The notes: a model not told the origin generated them from the letters alone. Positions 26,159-36,065 are shown, counted from the first letter of the stretch. The stretch is DNA of 64,000 nucleotides from Marinomonas spartinae (GCF_900089775.1 NZ_FLOB01000005.1:124001-188000); one strand, 5' to 3'. Translations and numbers: made by a program.

Positions 26159-27214
26159 ATGCCTGCCACTAACTCGATTGAGCCACGTTTTGATTGGACT
26201 CATGCTGAAATTACAGAACTTTTTAATCTGCCTTTTATGGATCTGATGTTTCGCGCTCAAACGGTCCATCGTCAAAATTTTGCACCCAACGAAGTGCAGG
26301 TGAGTATGTTATTATCAATTAAGACCGGTGCTTGTCCAGAAGATTGTAAATATTGCCCGCAGAGTGGCCATTACAATACGGAGCTGGAAAAAGAGAAACT
26401 GATGGAAGTTCAAAAAGTGCTGGAAGAAGCGCAGCTGGCTAAAGAAAAGGGCGCGAGCCGTTTCTGTATGGGGGCGGCTTGGAAGCACCCCTCAGAAAAA
26501 GATTTTCCCTATGTGCTTGAAATGATCAAAGGGGTAAAAGCCCTAGGGCTTGAGTCTTGTGTCACTCTAGGGACACTGAATGATGAGCAAGCACAGCGTT
26601 TATCAGACGTTGGCTTGGACTATTACAACCACAACTTGGATACGTCGGCAGAATTTTACGACAGTATTATCACGACTCGAACCTACCAAGATCGTCTGGA
26701 TACCCTGTCACGAGTGCGAGATTCAGGCATTAAATTATGTTGTGGTGGTATTATGGGAATGGGAGAAGAGCAAAAGGATCGTGTGGGTCTGATTCGCCAG
26801 TTGTCCCAAATGATGCCTCACCCCGAAAGTGTGCCAATTAATATGCTGGTAAAAGTGGAAGGGACGCCAATGGCCAATGTGGATGATCTTGATGAGTTCG
26901 AGTTTATCCGCACCATTGCAGTGGCGCGTATTGTCATGCCGATGTCTCATGTACGCTTGTCCGCGGGTCGTCAGGGTATGAGTGAGCAAACGCAAGCCTT
27001 GTGTTTTATGGCGGGCGCTAATTCTATTTTTTATGGTGAAAAATTGCTGACTACAGCCAACCCTGAAGCGGATAAGGACATGAACTTATTCAACAAGTTG
27101 GGTATTACACCTGAAAAGCGTGAAGAACATTCTGACCAAGCGGTGATGGAAGCCATTGCAGATCAGGTTGTGAAGCAGGAAGAATCTAAACTGTTTTACG
27201 ATGCCAATGCCTAA
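26159..27214 (+). CDS. bioB: Biotin synthase
   Basis: A 351-residue radical-SAM enzyme that inserts sulfur into dethiobiotin. The 4Fe-4S cluster motif is [10 protein letters not shown] (C59, C63, C66). Conserved cysteines of the auxiliary 2Fe-2S site are visible in SRFCMGA, ESCVTLG and KLCCGG. The ending [13 protein letters not shown] is typical. GAGGATATT precedes the ATG. It overlaps bioF by 14 bases and leads the bioBFHCD operon. Confidence 0.96.
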   Translation: MPATNSIEPRFDWTHAEITELFNLPFMDLMFRAQTVHRQNFAPNEVQVSMLLSIKTGACPEDCKYCPQSGHYNTELEKEKLMEVQKVLEEAQLAKEKGASRFCMGAAWKHPSEKDFPYVLEMIKGVKALGLESCVTLGTLNDEQAQRLSDVGLDYYNHNLDTSAEFYDSIITTRTYQDRLDTLSRVRDSGIKLCCGGIMGMGEEQKDRVGLIRQLSQMMPHPESVPINMLVKVEGTPMANVDDLDEFEFIRTIAVARIVMPMSHVRLSAGRQGMSEQTQALCFMAGANSIFYGEKLLTTANPEADKDMNLFNKLGITPEKREEHSDQAVMEAIADQVVKQEESKLFYDANA

Positions 27215-28391
27215 TACACCACTCTGGATAAAGACGGCACTTGACGAGCGCCGTCAACAGGCCTTACTGCGTCAAACGGTGACGTTAGATGGTCCACAAA
27301 CACCAACAGCGCGCTTTAACGGTTCTATTTATACTTCTTTTTGTTCAAATGATTACTTGGGGTTGGCTAATCATCCTGATTTGATTCGCGCAGTGCAGGC
27401 TAGCGCGGAGCAATATGGTGTCGGTGGGGGCGCATCGCATTTAGTTTGTGGTCATTTGGCGCCCCATCAAGCATTAGAAGAAGCGCTGGCAGATTGGCTC
27501 GGTTATGAGAGGGTGATGTTATTTAGCACCGGATACATGGCTAATCTGGGAGTGATTTCTGCGTTGGCTTCGAAAACATGTCCTGTCGTTCAGGATAAAC
27601 TTAACCATGCGTCCTTAATCGATGGTAGCGTATTGGCTCAATCGTTATTGCGTCGTTACCTTCATGGTGATGTGTCTAGTGCCCGCAAACTGTTGCAGAA
27701 AATTGCCATCCCTGGTCTATTGGTGACGGATGGCGTGTTTAGTATGGATGGTGACCTTGCGCCCTTGGCTTCTTTAGCGGCATTGGCTCAGGAGGAAAAT
27801 TGGCTTTTTATGGTTGATGATGCTCATGGGCTGGGTTGTTTAGGTAATAATGGGCGAGGCAGTCTCTCTTTAGAAAGCTTGGATGCTCGTGCAGTGCCTG
27901 TATTAGTGGGGACATTTGGCAAGGCGTTTGGCACATCAGGGGCTTTTGTGGCCACCTCGAATGAAATTGCTGATTATTTGACACAATTTGCTCGCCCTTA
28001 CATATACACTACCTCTATGTCACCTGCGATAGCGGGTGCAACCTTGGCGGCTTTGCGCCTGATTCAGTCAAGTGAAGGGGAGGAGAGGCGAGCAATATTA
28101 GCTAGTCATATTCGTTACTTTCGTCAACGAATGGCTGAACTTCCTGTTCGTTTGATGCCATCAGATACGGCGATACAACCAATTGTCATTGGTGATAGTG
28201 ATAAAACGCTTGCGGCGAGCGAGGCATTAAAGACCTTAGGTGTATGGTGTACGGCGATTCGTCCACCAACCGTTCCAATTGGCAGTGCTCGGCTACGTAT
28301 TACGTTGAGTGCCTCGCATAGTAAAGACGATTTGGCTTTGTTGTGTGATTCGCTAGAGTCAGTATTGGTCGCTAAGGTAAAGTGCGAATAA
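27201..28391 (+). CDS. bioF: 8-amino-7-oxononanoate synthase
   Basis: A 396-residue PLP enzyme that joins pimeloyl-ACP and alanine. Motifs are [26 protein letters not shown], the DDAHGLG PLP-stabilising segment, and the Schiff-base Lys in [11 protein letters not shown]. Length is normal. The start overlaps the end of bioB, so the two are translationally coupled. bioH follows after about 40 bases. Confidence 0.96.
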   Translation: MPMPNTPLWIKTALDERRQQALLRQTVTLDGPQTPTARFNGSIYTSFCSNDYLGLANHPDLIRAVQASAEQYGVGGGASHLVCGHLAPHQALEEALADWLGYERVMLFSTGYMANLGVISALASKTCPVVQDKLNHASLIDGSVLAQSLLRRYLHGDVSSARKLLQKIAIPGLLVTDGVFSMDGDLAPLASLAALAQEENWLFMVDDAHGLGCLGNNGRGSLSLESLDARAVPVLVGTFGKAFGTSGAFVATSNEIADYLTQFARPYIYTTSMSPAIAGATLAALRLIQSSEGEERRAILASHIRYFRQRMAELPVRLMPSDTAIQPIVIGDSDKTLAASEALKTLGVWCTAIRPPTVPIGSARLRITLSASHSKDDLALLCDSLESVLVAKVKCE

Positions 28392-28430
28392 GTCCTAGTT
28401 AAGTAAAGGTAGTTGAGCTGAAGGGGAAAC

Positions 28431-29234
28431 ATGCGCAGACCAATAGAAACAGAACAGTTAGGGGATTCGATGAATCCAGCGATTTTTATGGTACCTGGCT
28501 GGGGAATGCCAAAGGAAGTGATGCGTCCTTTAGCGGAGCGCTTGAGTGACCGATTTTATGTTGTCTTGGCAAATCTGCCGGGGGTTTCATTAGATGAGGG
28601 CTGGATTGACCGGACTCGAATTGGTCCTAATTATGATATTGACGCCTTGAGCGAGCAGTTGATCGCAGTAGCACCGAAAGATTGTTGGTGGATCGGCTGG
28701 TCTCTTGGTGGCATGGTGTCGGCATATGTTGCGGCACGACGCTCAAGTTGTGTGAAAGGGTTAATCACGTTATCTGCATCGCCTAGTTTCTTGCGACGAG
28801 AAGGATGGCCTCATGGGATGGAGGTAGCGTTATTCGATGAATTCGCGACGCTAACGGCAAATCAGCCAGAGCAAGGCCTAAAGCGTTTTGTGATGTTGCA
28901 AACCAAAGGGGCTGTGAATGAACGGAGGTTGGTAAAACAGCTACAGTCTCTGCTACCGACTGGCACGCTGAACAAAGCGGCTTTGGTTGGCGGGTTGCGC
29001 TTGTTGAAAACGTTAGATGTGCGACGCGAATGGTCGCTTTTGGATCGTCCTAATCTTCATATTCTTGGGCGGGGTGATGCGCTTGTGTCTTATCAAACAT
29101 TAACCACTCAAACTGATGTTAATCCACATCAAGAGGTCATTGTTATGCCAGATATAGCGCATCAAAGCTTTATGGAAAATGAGTCTGCCTGTTTACGTCA
29201 TATTGAACAATTTATTAATGCCAACTCTCTCTAG
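28431..29234 (+). CDS. bioH: Pimeloyl-ACP methyl ester esterase
   Basis: The 267-residue alpha/beta hydrolase removes the methyl group that BioC adds, releasing pimeloyl-ACP. The nucleophile lies in GWSLGG, the acid in GRGDALV, and the His in IAHQSF. VPGWGMP at the N-terminus is typical of BioH-like enzymes. AAGGGG precedes the ATG at 28431; a second in-frame ATG at 28470 also has AGGGGAT and cannot be ruled out. It lies between bioF and bioC, and overlaps bioC by 17 bases. Confidence 0.9.
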   Translation: MRRPIETEQLGDSMNPAIFMVPGWGMPKEVMRPLAERLSDRFYVVLANLPGVSLDEGWIDRTRIGPNYDIDALSEQLIAVAPKDCWWIGWSLGGMVSAYVAARRSSCVKGLITLSASPSFLRREGWPHGMEVALFDEFATLTANQPEQGLKRFVMLQTKGAVNERRLVKQLQSLLPTGTLNKAALVGGLRLLKTLDVRREWSLLDRPNLHILGRGDALVSYQTLTTQTDVNPHQEVIVMPDIAHQSFMENESACLRHIEQFINANSL

Positions 29235-30024
29235 TCGTGAAAATTTAACGTCGTATAAGCAACAAGTTGCCCAGCGCTTTGATCGTGCCGCCGTGACGTA
29301 TGATGTTTATGCGCGTTTTCAGCAACAGGTTCTTGAGCGCCTTTTCCAAGTGTTGCCGCAGATGACGGTGGACTCTGTGTTAGATCTGGGGACAGGGACA
29401 GGGCGGGCTATTCCTCTGCTGCGTTCTTTATTCTCCCCTAATAGGTTGCTTGCCATGGACTTGTCCCAGCAGATGTTGTCGCAAGCCAGAATAGGAGTCC
29501 ACTCCCAAGAGACATCTTTTATTTGTGCTGATGCCGAAGCTTTGCCCTTTGCGGATGAAACATTTGACTTGGTGTTGTCTAGCCTCGCATTGCAATGGTG
29601 TCTTCGACCTGATGTTTTATTTGATGGTTTGTATCAAGCGGTTAAACCTGGCGGCTATATAGTATTTTCCACCCTGTGTCACGGCTCTATGCCACAAATT
29701 GATCAGGCGTGGAAAAGTCTGGACGATAATATTCACGTGAATCAATACTCGACTTATGCGTCTTTGCTTGAGCAGGTGAGTAAGGGGGGCTGGGCGGTAA
29801 CCGCTGCCGCTTTAGAGTCTATAACCATGTGGTTTGATTCGCCGGAGGAAGCGATTGATTCCATTAAAAAAGTGGGGGCGGGACTGGTTACAGGTCAAGC
29901 GCCGAAAGGCATGTCGCCCTCGAAGTGGCGGGCATTTTTGCAGCAATACGCTCAGTTGCGTCAAGCCGCTGGGGTGCCATTAAGTTATCAGGTGGCGTTT
30001 ATTGTGGCGCAAAAGCCTTGTTAG
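29218..30024 (+). CDS. bioC: Malonyl-ACP O-methyltransferase
   Basis: The SAM-dependent methyltransferase masks malonyl-ACP so that fatty-acid enzymes can extend it to pimeloyl. The SAM loop is VLDLGTGTGRAIPLL, preceded by the BioC-typical FDRAAVTYDVYARFQQ. Motif II/III (FDLVLSSLALQWC) is intact. I choose ATG 29218 (268 residues); an in-frame ATG at 29179 lies deeper inside bioH and adds 13 non-conserved residues. The gene is coupled to bioH, with which it acts in sequence. Confidence 0.93.
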   Translation: MPTLSSRENLTSYKQQVAQRFDRAAVTYDVYARFQQQVLERLFQVLPQMTVDSVLDLGTGTGRAIPLLRSLFSPNRLLAMDLSQQMLSQARIGVHSQETSFICADAEALPFADETFDLVLSSLALQWCLRPDVLFDGLYQAVKPGGYIVFSTLCHGSMPQIDQAWKSLDDNIHVNQYSTYASLLEQVSKGGWAVTAAALESITMWFDSPEEAIDSIKKVGAGLVTGQAPKGMSPSKWRAFLQQYAQLRQAAGVPLSYQVAFIVAQKPC

Positions 30025-30118
30025 CAATGGATCGCATTTCTTTGGTTAAGAAGAGTCTTTGATTAAAAGCTCTTTGAGTCATCGATTTTTTGAGTTAGAT
30101 AAGAGAGTAGAGTGTTTT

Positions 30119-30796
30119 ATGGGAAAGAAGTTTTTTGTCACCGCGACGGATACAGACGCCGGTAAAACCTATGTGACTACAGGGTTATTAAGAGCTGCGG
30201 GGCGTGCGGGTCTGCGTTCTCTTGGGCTTAAACCGATTGCCGCAGGGGCGGATAAGGTTGATGGTGTATTACGCAATGACGATGCCCTACTGATTCAGAC
30301 CTCAAGCAGTGTTCAATTGCCTTATGAGCAAGTCAACCCTGTGGTGCTAGCGCCAGCCATTGCACCGCATATTGCGGCAGCGGATGAAGGTCGGTTGGTA
30401 ACAGTTTCTCGTTTGGAAGGTTATTTAAAGGGAGCTTTGTTAACACCTAATGACTTAGCTCTAATTGAAGGTGCGGGTGGTTGGCGTGTTCCGTTAAATG
30501 ATAGGGAGATGTTATCTGATTTGGCGAAATCGCTTGGTTTTCCTGTGATTCTAGTCGTTAATATGAAGTTGGGCTGCCTGAATCATGCGTTGTTAAGTGC
30601 TGAAGCGATTGTGCGCGATGGGCTGCCTTTGGCTGGGTGGGTAGCAAATGGTGGTCAAGAAAGTATGCCTCGTTACGAGGAAAATTTAGCCAGTTTGCAA
30701 GCGTTATTATCCGCCCCTTTATTAGGTACGTTGAGTTGGCAAGATGACGTGACAAAGTCAAATAAAGAGTTTGATCATATACTGGCTCAGTTATAA
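30119..30796 (+). CDS. bioD: Dethiobiotin synthetase
   Basis: An approximately 225-residue P-loop enzyme that carboxylates diaminopelargonate to dethiobiotin. The phosphate loop is TATDTDAGKTYVTTGLL and the conserved segments are GLKPIAAG, NDDALL, EGAGGWRVP and VNMKLGCLNHALL. ATG 30119 places GKKFFVTATDTDAGK at the N-terminus as in other BioD proteins. An upstream TTG at 30059 would add 20 residues without conservation. It is the last gene of bioBFHCD. Confidence 0.93.
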   Translation: MGKKFFVTATDTDAGKTYVTTGLLRAAGRAGLRSLGLKPIAAGADKVDGVLRNDDALLIQTSSSVQLPYEQVNPVVLAPAIAPHIAAADEGRLVTVSRLEGYLKGALLTPNDLALIEGAGGWRVPLNDREMLSDLAKSLGFPVILVVNMKLGCLNHALLSAEAIVRDGLPLAGWVANGGQESMPRYEENLASLQALLSAPLLGTLSWQDDVTKSNKEFDHILAQL

Positions 30797-30849
30797 TAAA
30801 AGCGATGGTCAAGCCTTTTAAAATCTGGCGCTTATTTAACTTTTAAGGG

Positions 30850-31401
30850 TTGAAACCTCAGATAAAAATCGCATTATTTAGGTTAAGAGATGTGTCGCGC
30901 ATCTTAATTGTTATTACAGAGGGTAGCAAATTGAAGGCCTGGTTATGTGGATTAGATGATGAAGAGTTGACGTCTGTATCGAGTGTGCTGACGTTTATCG
31001 GCATTGAGCACAGTGCCTCTTTCACTGCGTTTCAGTTGCCTGATTTTGTTGTGATAGGTCAATCTATTGAGTCAATTGAGTTAGATGAGTCCATTTCTAT
31101 CGTGTCTCTAAGCGAGACTTTGTCTATAATACCCCAAGATAATGTGTGGTTTTGTCCTTTGCCGTGGCGTTCCCAGACCTTATGGAGTGTTCTTAAAGAA
31201 ATTCAGCAGAGGCGTCGTATGCCTCAGCCGTCTGGAGTGAACTTAAATTTACATGTTCGTCATTTGGAAGCGCTATTGATTCGTCAGGCGTTGGTGTCAG
31301 CGCAAGGTGTGGTGTCAAAAGCCGCTCAAAATTTACAGATTCAGCGTACTACCTTGATTGAAAAAATGCGTCGTTACAATATTGATAAGTCGGAGTTTTA
31401 G
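30850..31401 (+). CDS. FleQ-like regulator lacking the AAA+ domain
   Basis: The product is 183 residues, versus about 490 for FleQ. The N-terminal ~115 residues match the receiver-like FleQ domain in pattern (RILIVITEGSK, LTFIGIEH, FVVIGQS, CPLPWRSQTLWSVLKEIQ). The C-terminal ~50 residues match the FleQ Fis-type helix-turn-helix (IRQALVSAQGVVSKAAQ, then RTTLIEKMRRYNI). There is no Walker A, no GAFTGA loop and no Walker B. The two parts are joined by a short linker (QRRRMPQPSG). It sits in fleQ's usual place before fleSR. The start is uncertain: TTG 30850 or GTG 30892. It overlaps the fleS start by one base. It probably binds DNA but cannot open sigma-54 promoters. Confidence 0.8.
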   Translation: MKPQIKIALFRLRDVSRILIVITEGSKLKAWLCGLDDEELTSVSSVLTFIGIEHSASFTAFQLPDFVVIGQSIESIELDESISIVSLSETLSIIPQDNVWFCPLPWRSQTLWSVLKEIQQRRRMPQPSGVNLNLHVRHLEALLIRQALVSAQGVVSKAAQNLQIQRTTLIEKMRRYNIDKSEF

Positions 31402-32555
31402 TGACTAAGGATGAAGAAATCGCCGAGTTAAAGGCTGCTTTTTATGCGTTTTCTGAGTCATCTGAGATCCTCGCTAAGTCCTATTTGGATTTACAAAAGC
31501 AAGTTGAACAATTATCTGCTCAACTTGAAAAGTCAGAGCAAGATCGTCTAGAAGAACAAGATAAAAACCGTGTTTTGGTCCAACAGTTCCAGCAGCTCTT
31601 TGAGTCTATGCCTGTAGGCGTTCTGTTACTTAATGCAGAAGGCATTATTGTAATGGCGAACCCTGTGGCAGATGGTCTTTTTGATATGAGGTTAGTGGGT
31701 GAGTCTTGGTCTGATATTGTACCAATATGCTTCACTCCCCAAAAAGACGATGGTCATGAGGTGAGTATGACATCGGGTCGGCGTGTTCGTGTAGAAACGG
31801 CATCGCTTGGTGATGTTCCTGGTCAATTATTGATCTTTGTTGATTTGACCGAAGCATATTTATTACAAAAAAAACTCACGCACCATGAACGCCTATCGAC
31901 AATGGGGAAAATGGTGGCGGCGTTGGCTCATCAAGTTCGTACCCCTCTCTCTTCTGCTACTCTTTACGCAGGGCATCTGCAAAAACCGGATTTATCCCCT
32001 ATTATGCGCCAGCGATTTGCGGATAAATTGGTAGATCGTCTGGCCAATATTGAGCGTCAGATTCGAGATATGCTGATTTTCTCTCGTAGTGACATTAAAT
32101 TAAGTGACCATGTTAATGGGGAGGTGTTTCTTGAGGAGTTGATTGCGGAAGGGCGTGAGGTATGTGAACAAAAAAATATGGCTCTTATTGTTGACGGGGA
32201 AGGCAATACTGCATCTGTGTGGATACACTGTAATAAAGATACCCTAAAAGGTGCTTTACTAAACTTATTGAACAATGCCATCGATGCTCAGTCAGAAGGC
32301 ACTAATATTCGTCTCCATTGGTATTGTGATGATAGGGTGATGCGTTTTTCGTTTGTTGATAGTGGCAAAGGCATGTCTGCTGAGCAGTTAGCGCATGTTC
32401 AGGAGGGGTTTGTTACCACAAAGCAGCACGGCACAGGATTAGGCTTGATGGTGGTGAAGGCGATTGCCAGAGCGCATCATGGAATTTTTGAAATAGATAG
32501 TAAAGAGGGTGTCGGGACGACAGCAACGCTGCAGCTTCCTCTTATAAAGGTGTGA
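31401..32555 (+). CDS. fleS: Flagellar sensor histidine kinase FleS
   Basis: A 384-residue soluble kinase. Residues about 1-60 form a coiled coil, and about 65-150 a PAS domain (FESMPVGVLLLNAEGIIVMANP). The dimerisation/phosphoacceptor segment is MVAALAHQVRTPLSSATLYAGHL with H177, and the HATPase has the N box (LLNLLNNAIDAQ), DSGKGM and the GTGLGL loop. No membrane segment is seen, as expected for FleS/FlrB. GTG at 31401 overlaps the FleQ-like stop. It should phosphorylate FleR, whose gene follows after one base, and so trigger the basal-body and hook genes. Confidence 0.92.
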   Translation: MTKDEEIAELKAAFYAFSESSEILAKSYLDLQKQVEQLSAQLEKSEQDRLEEQDKNRVLVQQFQQLFESMPVGVLLLNAEGIIVMANPVADGLFDMRLVGESWSDIVPICFTPQKDDGHEVSMTSGRRVRVETASLGDVPGQLLIFVDLTEAYLLQKKLTHHERLSTMGKMVAALAHQVRTPLSSATLYAGHLQKPDLSPIMRQRFADKLVDRLANIERQIRDMLIFSRSDIKLSDHVNGEVFLEELIAEGREVCEQKNMALIVDGEGNTASVWIHCNKDTLKGALLNLLNNAIDAQSEGTNIRLHWYCDDRVMRFSFVDSGKGMSAEQLAHVQEGFVTTKQHGTGLGLMVVKAIARAHHGIFEIDSKEGVGTTATLQLPLIKV

Positions 32556-32556
32556 T

Positions 32557-33906
32557 ATGTCTGATGTTAAATTACTGATTGTTGAAGATGATAAAGGACT
32601 GGCGGAAGCATTAGAAGATACCCTTATGTTAGCTGGCTATCAATGTAAGCTGGTTTTTTCGGCAGAAGACGCGGTTGTGGCTCTTAAGCAAAGTGTCTTT
32701 GATATGGTGGTGTCTGATGTCAATTTACCTGGCATGGATGGTTATGAGTTACTACGTCATGTAATTGATGGCTATCCAGAATTGCCTATTATGTTAATGA
32801 CCGCTTATGGAGACATTGCCCATGCAGTTGAGGCCATGCGTGATGGGGCGGTGGATTATTTATTAAAGCCGTTTCAAGAGACTGAACTGTTGGCTGCCAT
32901 TGAAAAATATACGGTCAAAAAAGTTGCAGCGCAAGGAAATCAGCCTATTGCTAAAGATCCATCCAGTATTGCTATGTTGGAGTTAGCGAAGCGTGTCGCG
33001 GTGACGGATTCAACGGTTCTTATATGTGGTGAAAGCGGAACCGGTAAAGAAGTATTGGCGAACTATATTCATCAAGAGTCCAGTCGCCATAAAGCCCCCT
33101 TTGTGGCTATTAATTGCGCGGCAATTCCTGAAAATATGCTAGAAGCAATTTTATTCGGCTATGAAAAAGGAGCTTACACAGGGGCGGTATCATCCCAAGC
33201 AGGGAAGTTTGAGCAGGCTAACGGAGGAACCTTGCTGCTGGATGAAATCTCCGAAATGGATATTGGTTTACAAGCGAAAATTTTGCGAGTGTTACAAGAG
33301 CACGAAGTCGAACGATTAGGTGGCAAAAAGGCCATACCGTTAGATGTGCGTATTATTGCCACGACTAACCGAGATTTGGCGGAGTATGTTCGTGAAGGGG
33401 GATTTCGAGAGGATTTGTACTACCGTTTGAATGTCTTTCCCTTGCGCTGGTTGCCCATTCGGGAGCGTAAAGGAGACATTTTGCCTATTGCGCAAAGTTC
33501 GTTAGAAAGGCATGCTGCAAAAATGCGTGTATCCAATGCGGTACTAAAACCTTCAGCACAAAGTAAACTTGAAGCTCATCCTTGGCCGGGTAATGTCCGT
33601 GAGCTGGATAATGTGATTCAAAGGGCGTTAATTTTGAGTCCCAATGGACTGATACATGAGGACCATATAGTTTTTGATATGATGAGTGCGCCTGCCACCA
33701 GTGATAGCAGTGAAGAGCCAGAGGAAAATAGTGCCGCTTCCATTTTAGGGAAAGGGGTGCAGCAACATGAATTTAGAATAATCGCACAAGCTTTGATTGA
33801 TGCAAACGGAAAGCGTAAGCTTGTTGCTGATAAATTGGGCATTAGTCCAAGGACATTGCGCTATAAAATTGCTAAAATGCGAGAGTGTGGCATTGATGTG
33901 GATTGA
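32557..33906 (+). CDS. fleR: Sigma-54-dependent flagellar response regulator FleR
   Basis: At 449 residues it comprises a receiver (phospho-Asp D54 in VSDVNLPG), an AAA+ domain with Walker A GESGTGKE at 158-165, and a Fis-type helix-turn-helix at the C-terminus (KLVADKLGISPRTLRYKIAKM). The sigma-54 contact loop reads GAYTGA (205-210) instead of the common GAFTGA; this Tyr variant is known in other activators. It should activate class III flagellar promoters. With the FleQ-like protein lacking an AAA+ domain, FleR is the only sigma-54 activator in this window. Confidence 0.93.
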   Translation: MSDVKLLIVEDDKGLAEALEDTLMLAGYQCKLVFSAEDAVVALKQSVFDMVVSDVNLPGMDGYELLRHVIDGYPELPIMLMTAYGDIAHAVEAMRDGAVDYLLKPFQETELLAAIEKYTVKKVAAQGNQPIAKDPSSIAMLELAKRVAVTDSTVLICGESGTGKEVLANYIHQESSRHKAPFVAINCAAIPENMLEAILFGYEKGAYTGAVSSQAGKFEQANGGTLLLDEISEMDIGLQAKILRVLQEHEVERLGGKKAIPLDVRIIATTNRDLAEYVREGGFREDLYYRLNVFPLRWLPIRERKGDILPIAQSSLERHAAKMRVSNAVLKPSAQSKLEAHPWPGNVRELDNVIQRALILSPNGLIHEDHIVFDMMSAPATSDSSEEPEENSAASILGKGVQQHEFRIIAQALIDANGKRKLVADKLGISPRTLRYKIAKMRECGIDVD

Positions 33907-33995
33907 TTTTCGAGTCTTCTTTTAAATCTGTATATGCTAAAGTTTTATGAATGTTATGCTAAGCTATATATACATGTTTTTTGTAGGTGGGAAGT

Positions 33996-34358
33996 ATGGT
34001 CACTAACAGACCAGACATTAATCAAGTTCTCTCTCAAATGAGGGAGATGAAGGCGCAAGTTCAATCGCCCGATTTATCCATGCCAAATATTTCCAAAATC
34101 GGTGGGGAGAAAGATGGTGGCACTGCCATTGAGCGTCCAGATTTTGCAGAAATGTTGAAAACGGCAGTTGATAACGTGAATGAGTTGCAGAAGAATGCAT
34201 CGAATCTTGCTCAGGCTTATGAGCGTGGAGACCAAGGAGTGGACTTGCCTCAGGTCATGATAGGTCTGCAAAAATCGAGTGTTTCATTTGAAGCTATGAC
34301 TCAGGTACGTAATAAATTGGTCGATGCGTATGAAAAAATCATGAATATGCCTATTTAG
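33996..34358 (+). CDS. fliE: Flagellar hook-basal body protein FliE
   Basis: About 120 residues from the ATG at 33996, which follows TAGGTGGGAAGT; an in-frame GTG at 33987 falls inside that ribosome site. The C-terminal half (VNELQKNASNLAQAYERGDQ, then VMIGLQKSSVSFEAMTQVRNKLVDAYEKIMNMPI) is the conserved FliE core that joins the MS ring to the rod. It begins the fliEFGHIJ series after an 89-base gap from fleR. This gap probably holds a promoter, though no GG-N10-GC sigma-54 element is evident. Confidence 0.92.
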   Translation: MVTNRPDINQVLSQMREMKAQVQSPDLSMPNISKIGGEKDGGTAIERPDFAEMLKTAVDNVNELQKNASNLAQAYERGDQGVDLPQVMIGLQKSSVSFEAMTQVRNKLVDAYEKIMNMPI

Positions 34359-34385
34359 GTATGATACATCGCTTGGCGCTTTTAA

Positions 34386-36065
34386 ATGGATAATGTCCCT
34401 GCAGAACAATCAGAACAAAAGCTCTACCTTGAGCTTCTGACAGGCTTTAATAAGTTAACGGTCATTAGACAGTTAGCATTAATGGTCGGCCTTGCTGCGT
34501 CTATAGCTATTGCGCTTGCGGCGGTGTTGTGGTCAAACGGAACAGATTACAAGCCTGTTCTAAGCAGCATTACGAATTATAATGCTGACCAAATCGTAGA
34601 TATCCTCAATTCGAATAGTATCCCTTTCAAAATCGACGAAAATACAGGCGCTTTACTGGTGGCGTCTGATAAATACCAACAAGCCCGTCTTAAGTTGGCC
34701 GGCTCCGGTATTGTTTCTGACAAAAATGTGGGTATGGAAATCATGGATAAAGACCAAGGTTTCGGTACCTCTCAGTTCGTTGAAAATGCTCGTTATCGGC
34801 GAGGCTTGGAGGGCGAGTTAAGTAAAACCATTGCCAGCTTACAAAGTGTCAAATCGGCGCGGGTGCATCTGGCTATTCCCAAAGAGTCCGTGTTTGTTCG
34901 TGACACGCGAAAGCCGACGGCTTCTGTGTTTGTGGAGCTTTACCCTGGTCGTCGTTTGGATCACAGTCAGGTGGATGCCATTGTTAACTTGGTGTCTTCA
35001 AGTATTTCTCAGTTAACTGATGACAATGTCACTGTGGTAGATCAGCGAGGTACACTTTTAACCGAAAAGGATAAATCATCGGATCTGTCTGTGGCAGGGA
35101 AGCAATTTGAGTATACCCGAAAAGTGGAAGATGCGCTCCAGCAACGAGTCAATAGTATTCTCGATCCGGTGGTCGGGAGTGGCCATTTTAAAGCCGAAGT
35201 ATCGGCGGATGTGGATTTTAATGCCGTTGAGCAAACGGCGGAGCAATACAATCCAGATTTGTTGGCTTTGCGCAGTGAGCAAACCCTGAAAGAAAATAAA
35301 ACTGGGGGAGCGGCAAAGGGAGGGATACCAGGGGCATTGAGTAACCAGCCTCCAGGAGCCGTGTCCGCACCAGAAACGGTTGATGAAAACGGGGCGCCAA
35401 TTGGTGCTTCGACAACGAATAAGGTGACGGACGGCCAGTCTAAAGTTGAGACCACGCGGAATTTTGAGCTTGACCGTAGTATTAGTTATACCAAACATCA
35501 GCAAGGGAAAATTAAACGTCTTTCTGTGGCTGTTGTGGTTGATGATATTACCTCTATTGACCCCAAAACGAATAAAGTGGTCAGAACGCCTTGGAGTGAT
35601 GAAGAATTGGGTCGTCTGACGCTCTTGGTTCGTGATGCGGTAGGTTATGATCCGTCAAGAGGGGACAGTGTCAGTGTTATTAATTCACCGTTTGCTCCCG
35701 TTGAATCTCAAGAACCTGCACCAGAACCCCCTTTTTACAAGCAAACTTGGTTCTTGGATTTATTGAAGCCAAGCTTAGTTGGGATTTTTGTTCTATTGTT
35801 ATTGTTGGTTGTTGTTCGTCCAATTTTGAAGTCGCTTAGTGATCAGAATAAGATCGCTGTTGCGGAGGATACCGAAGCAAATATTTTCTCCGATGAGACT
35901 GATGAAATTTCCGATGATCAAGTGTCTTTAGTCAGTGCGGAAGATGTGATGGTGCCAGGATCGCCAGAGAAAATTGATCGTCAGATTAACGCAATTCGAG
36001 GCCTGATTGCTGAAGAGCCAGAGCGGGTGGCGCAGGTTGTTAAACAATGGGTGATGGAAGGGTAA
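34386..36065 (+). CDS. fliF: Flagellar MS-ring protein FliF
   Basis: The 559-residue protein forms the membrane ring that nucleates the basal body. A first membrane helix is at about 30-52 and a second at about 455-480 (LVGIFVLLLLLVVVRPILK). Between them are the periplasmic ring-building domains, including YQQARLKLAGSGI, the GFGTSQFVENARYRRGLEGELSKTI motif region and VRVHLAIPKESVF-like sequence. The acidic cytoplasmic tail ends in IRGLIAEEPERVAQVVKQWV, which binds FliG. The next gene, fliG, starts immediately after the stop codon. Confidence 0.95.
   Translation: MDNVPAEQSEQKLYLELLTGFNKLTVIRQLALMVGLAASIAIALAAVLWSNGTDYKPVLSSITNYNADQIVDILNSNSIPFKIDENTGALLVASDKYQQARLKLAGSGIVSDKNVGMEIMDKDQGFGTSQFVENARYRRGLEGELSKTIASLQSVKSARVHLAIPKESVFVRDTRKPTASVFVELYPGRRLDHSQVDAIVNLVSSSISQLTDDNVTVVDQRGTLLTEKDKSSDLSVAGKQFEYTRKVEDALQQRVNSILDPVVGSGHFKAEVSADVDFNAVEQTAEQYNPDLLALRSEQTLKENKTGGAAKGGIPGALSNQPPGAVSAPETVDENGAPIGASTTNKVTDGQSKVETTRNFELDRSISYTKHQQGKIKRLSVAVVVDDITSIDPKTNKVVRTPWSDEELGRLTLLVRDAVGYDPSRGDSVSVINSPFAPVESQEPAPEPPFYKQTWFLDLLKPSLVGIFVLLLLLVVVRPILKSLSDQNKIAVAEDTEANIFSDETDEISDDQVSLVSAEDVMVPGSPEKIDRQINAIRGLIAEEPERVAQVVKQWVMEG

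Noticed and set aside
35042-35504. Overlapping 137- and 142-codon minus-strand frames inside fliF
   Set aside because: Antisense to the periplasmic region of fliF; two different frames open at once points to composition, not genes.
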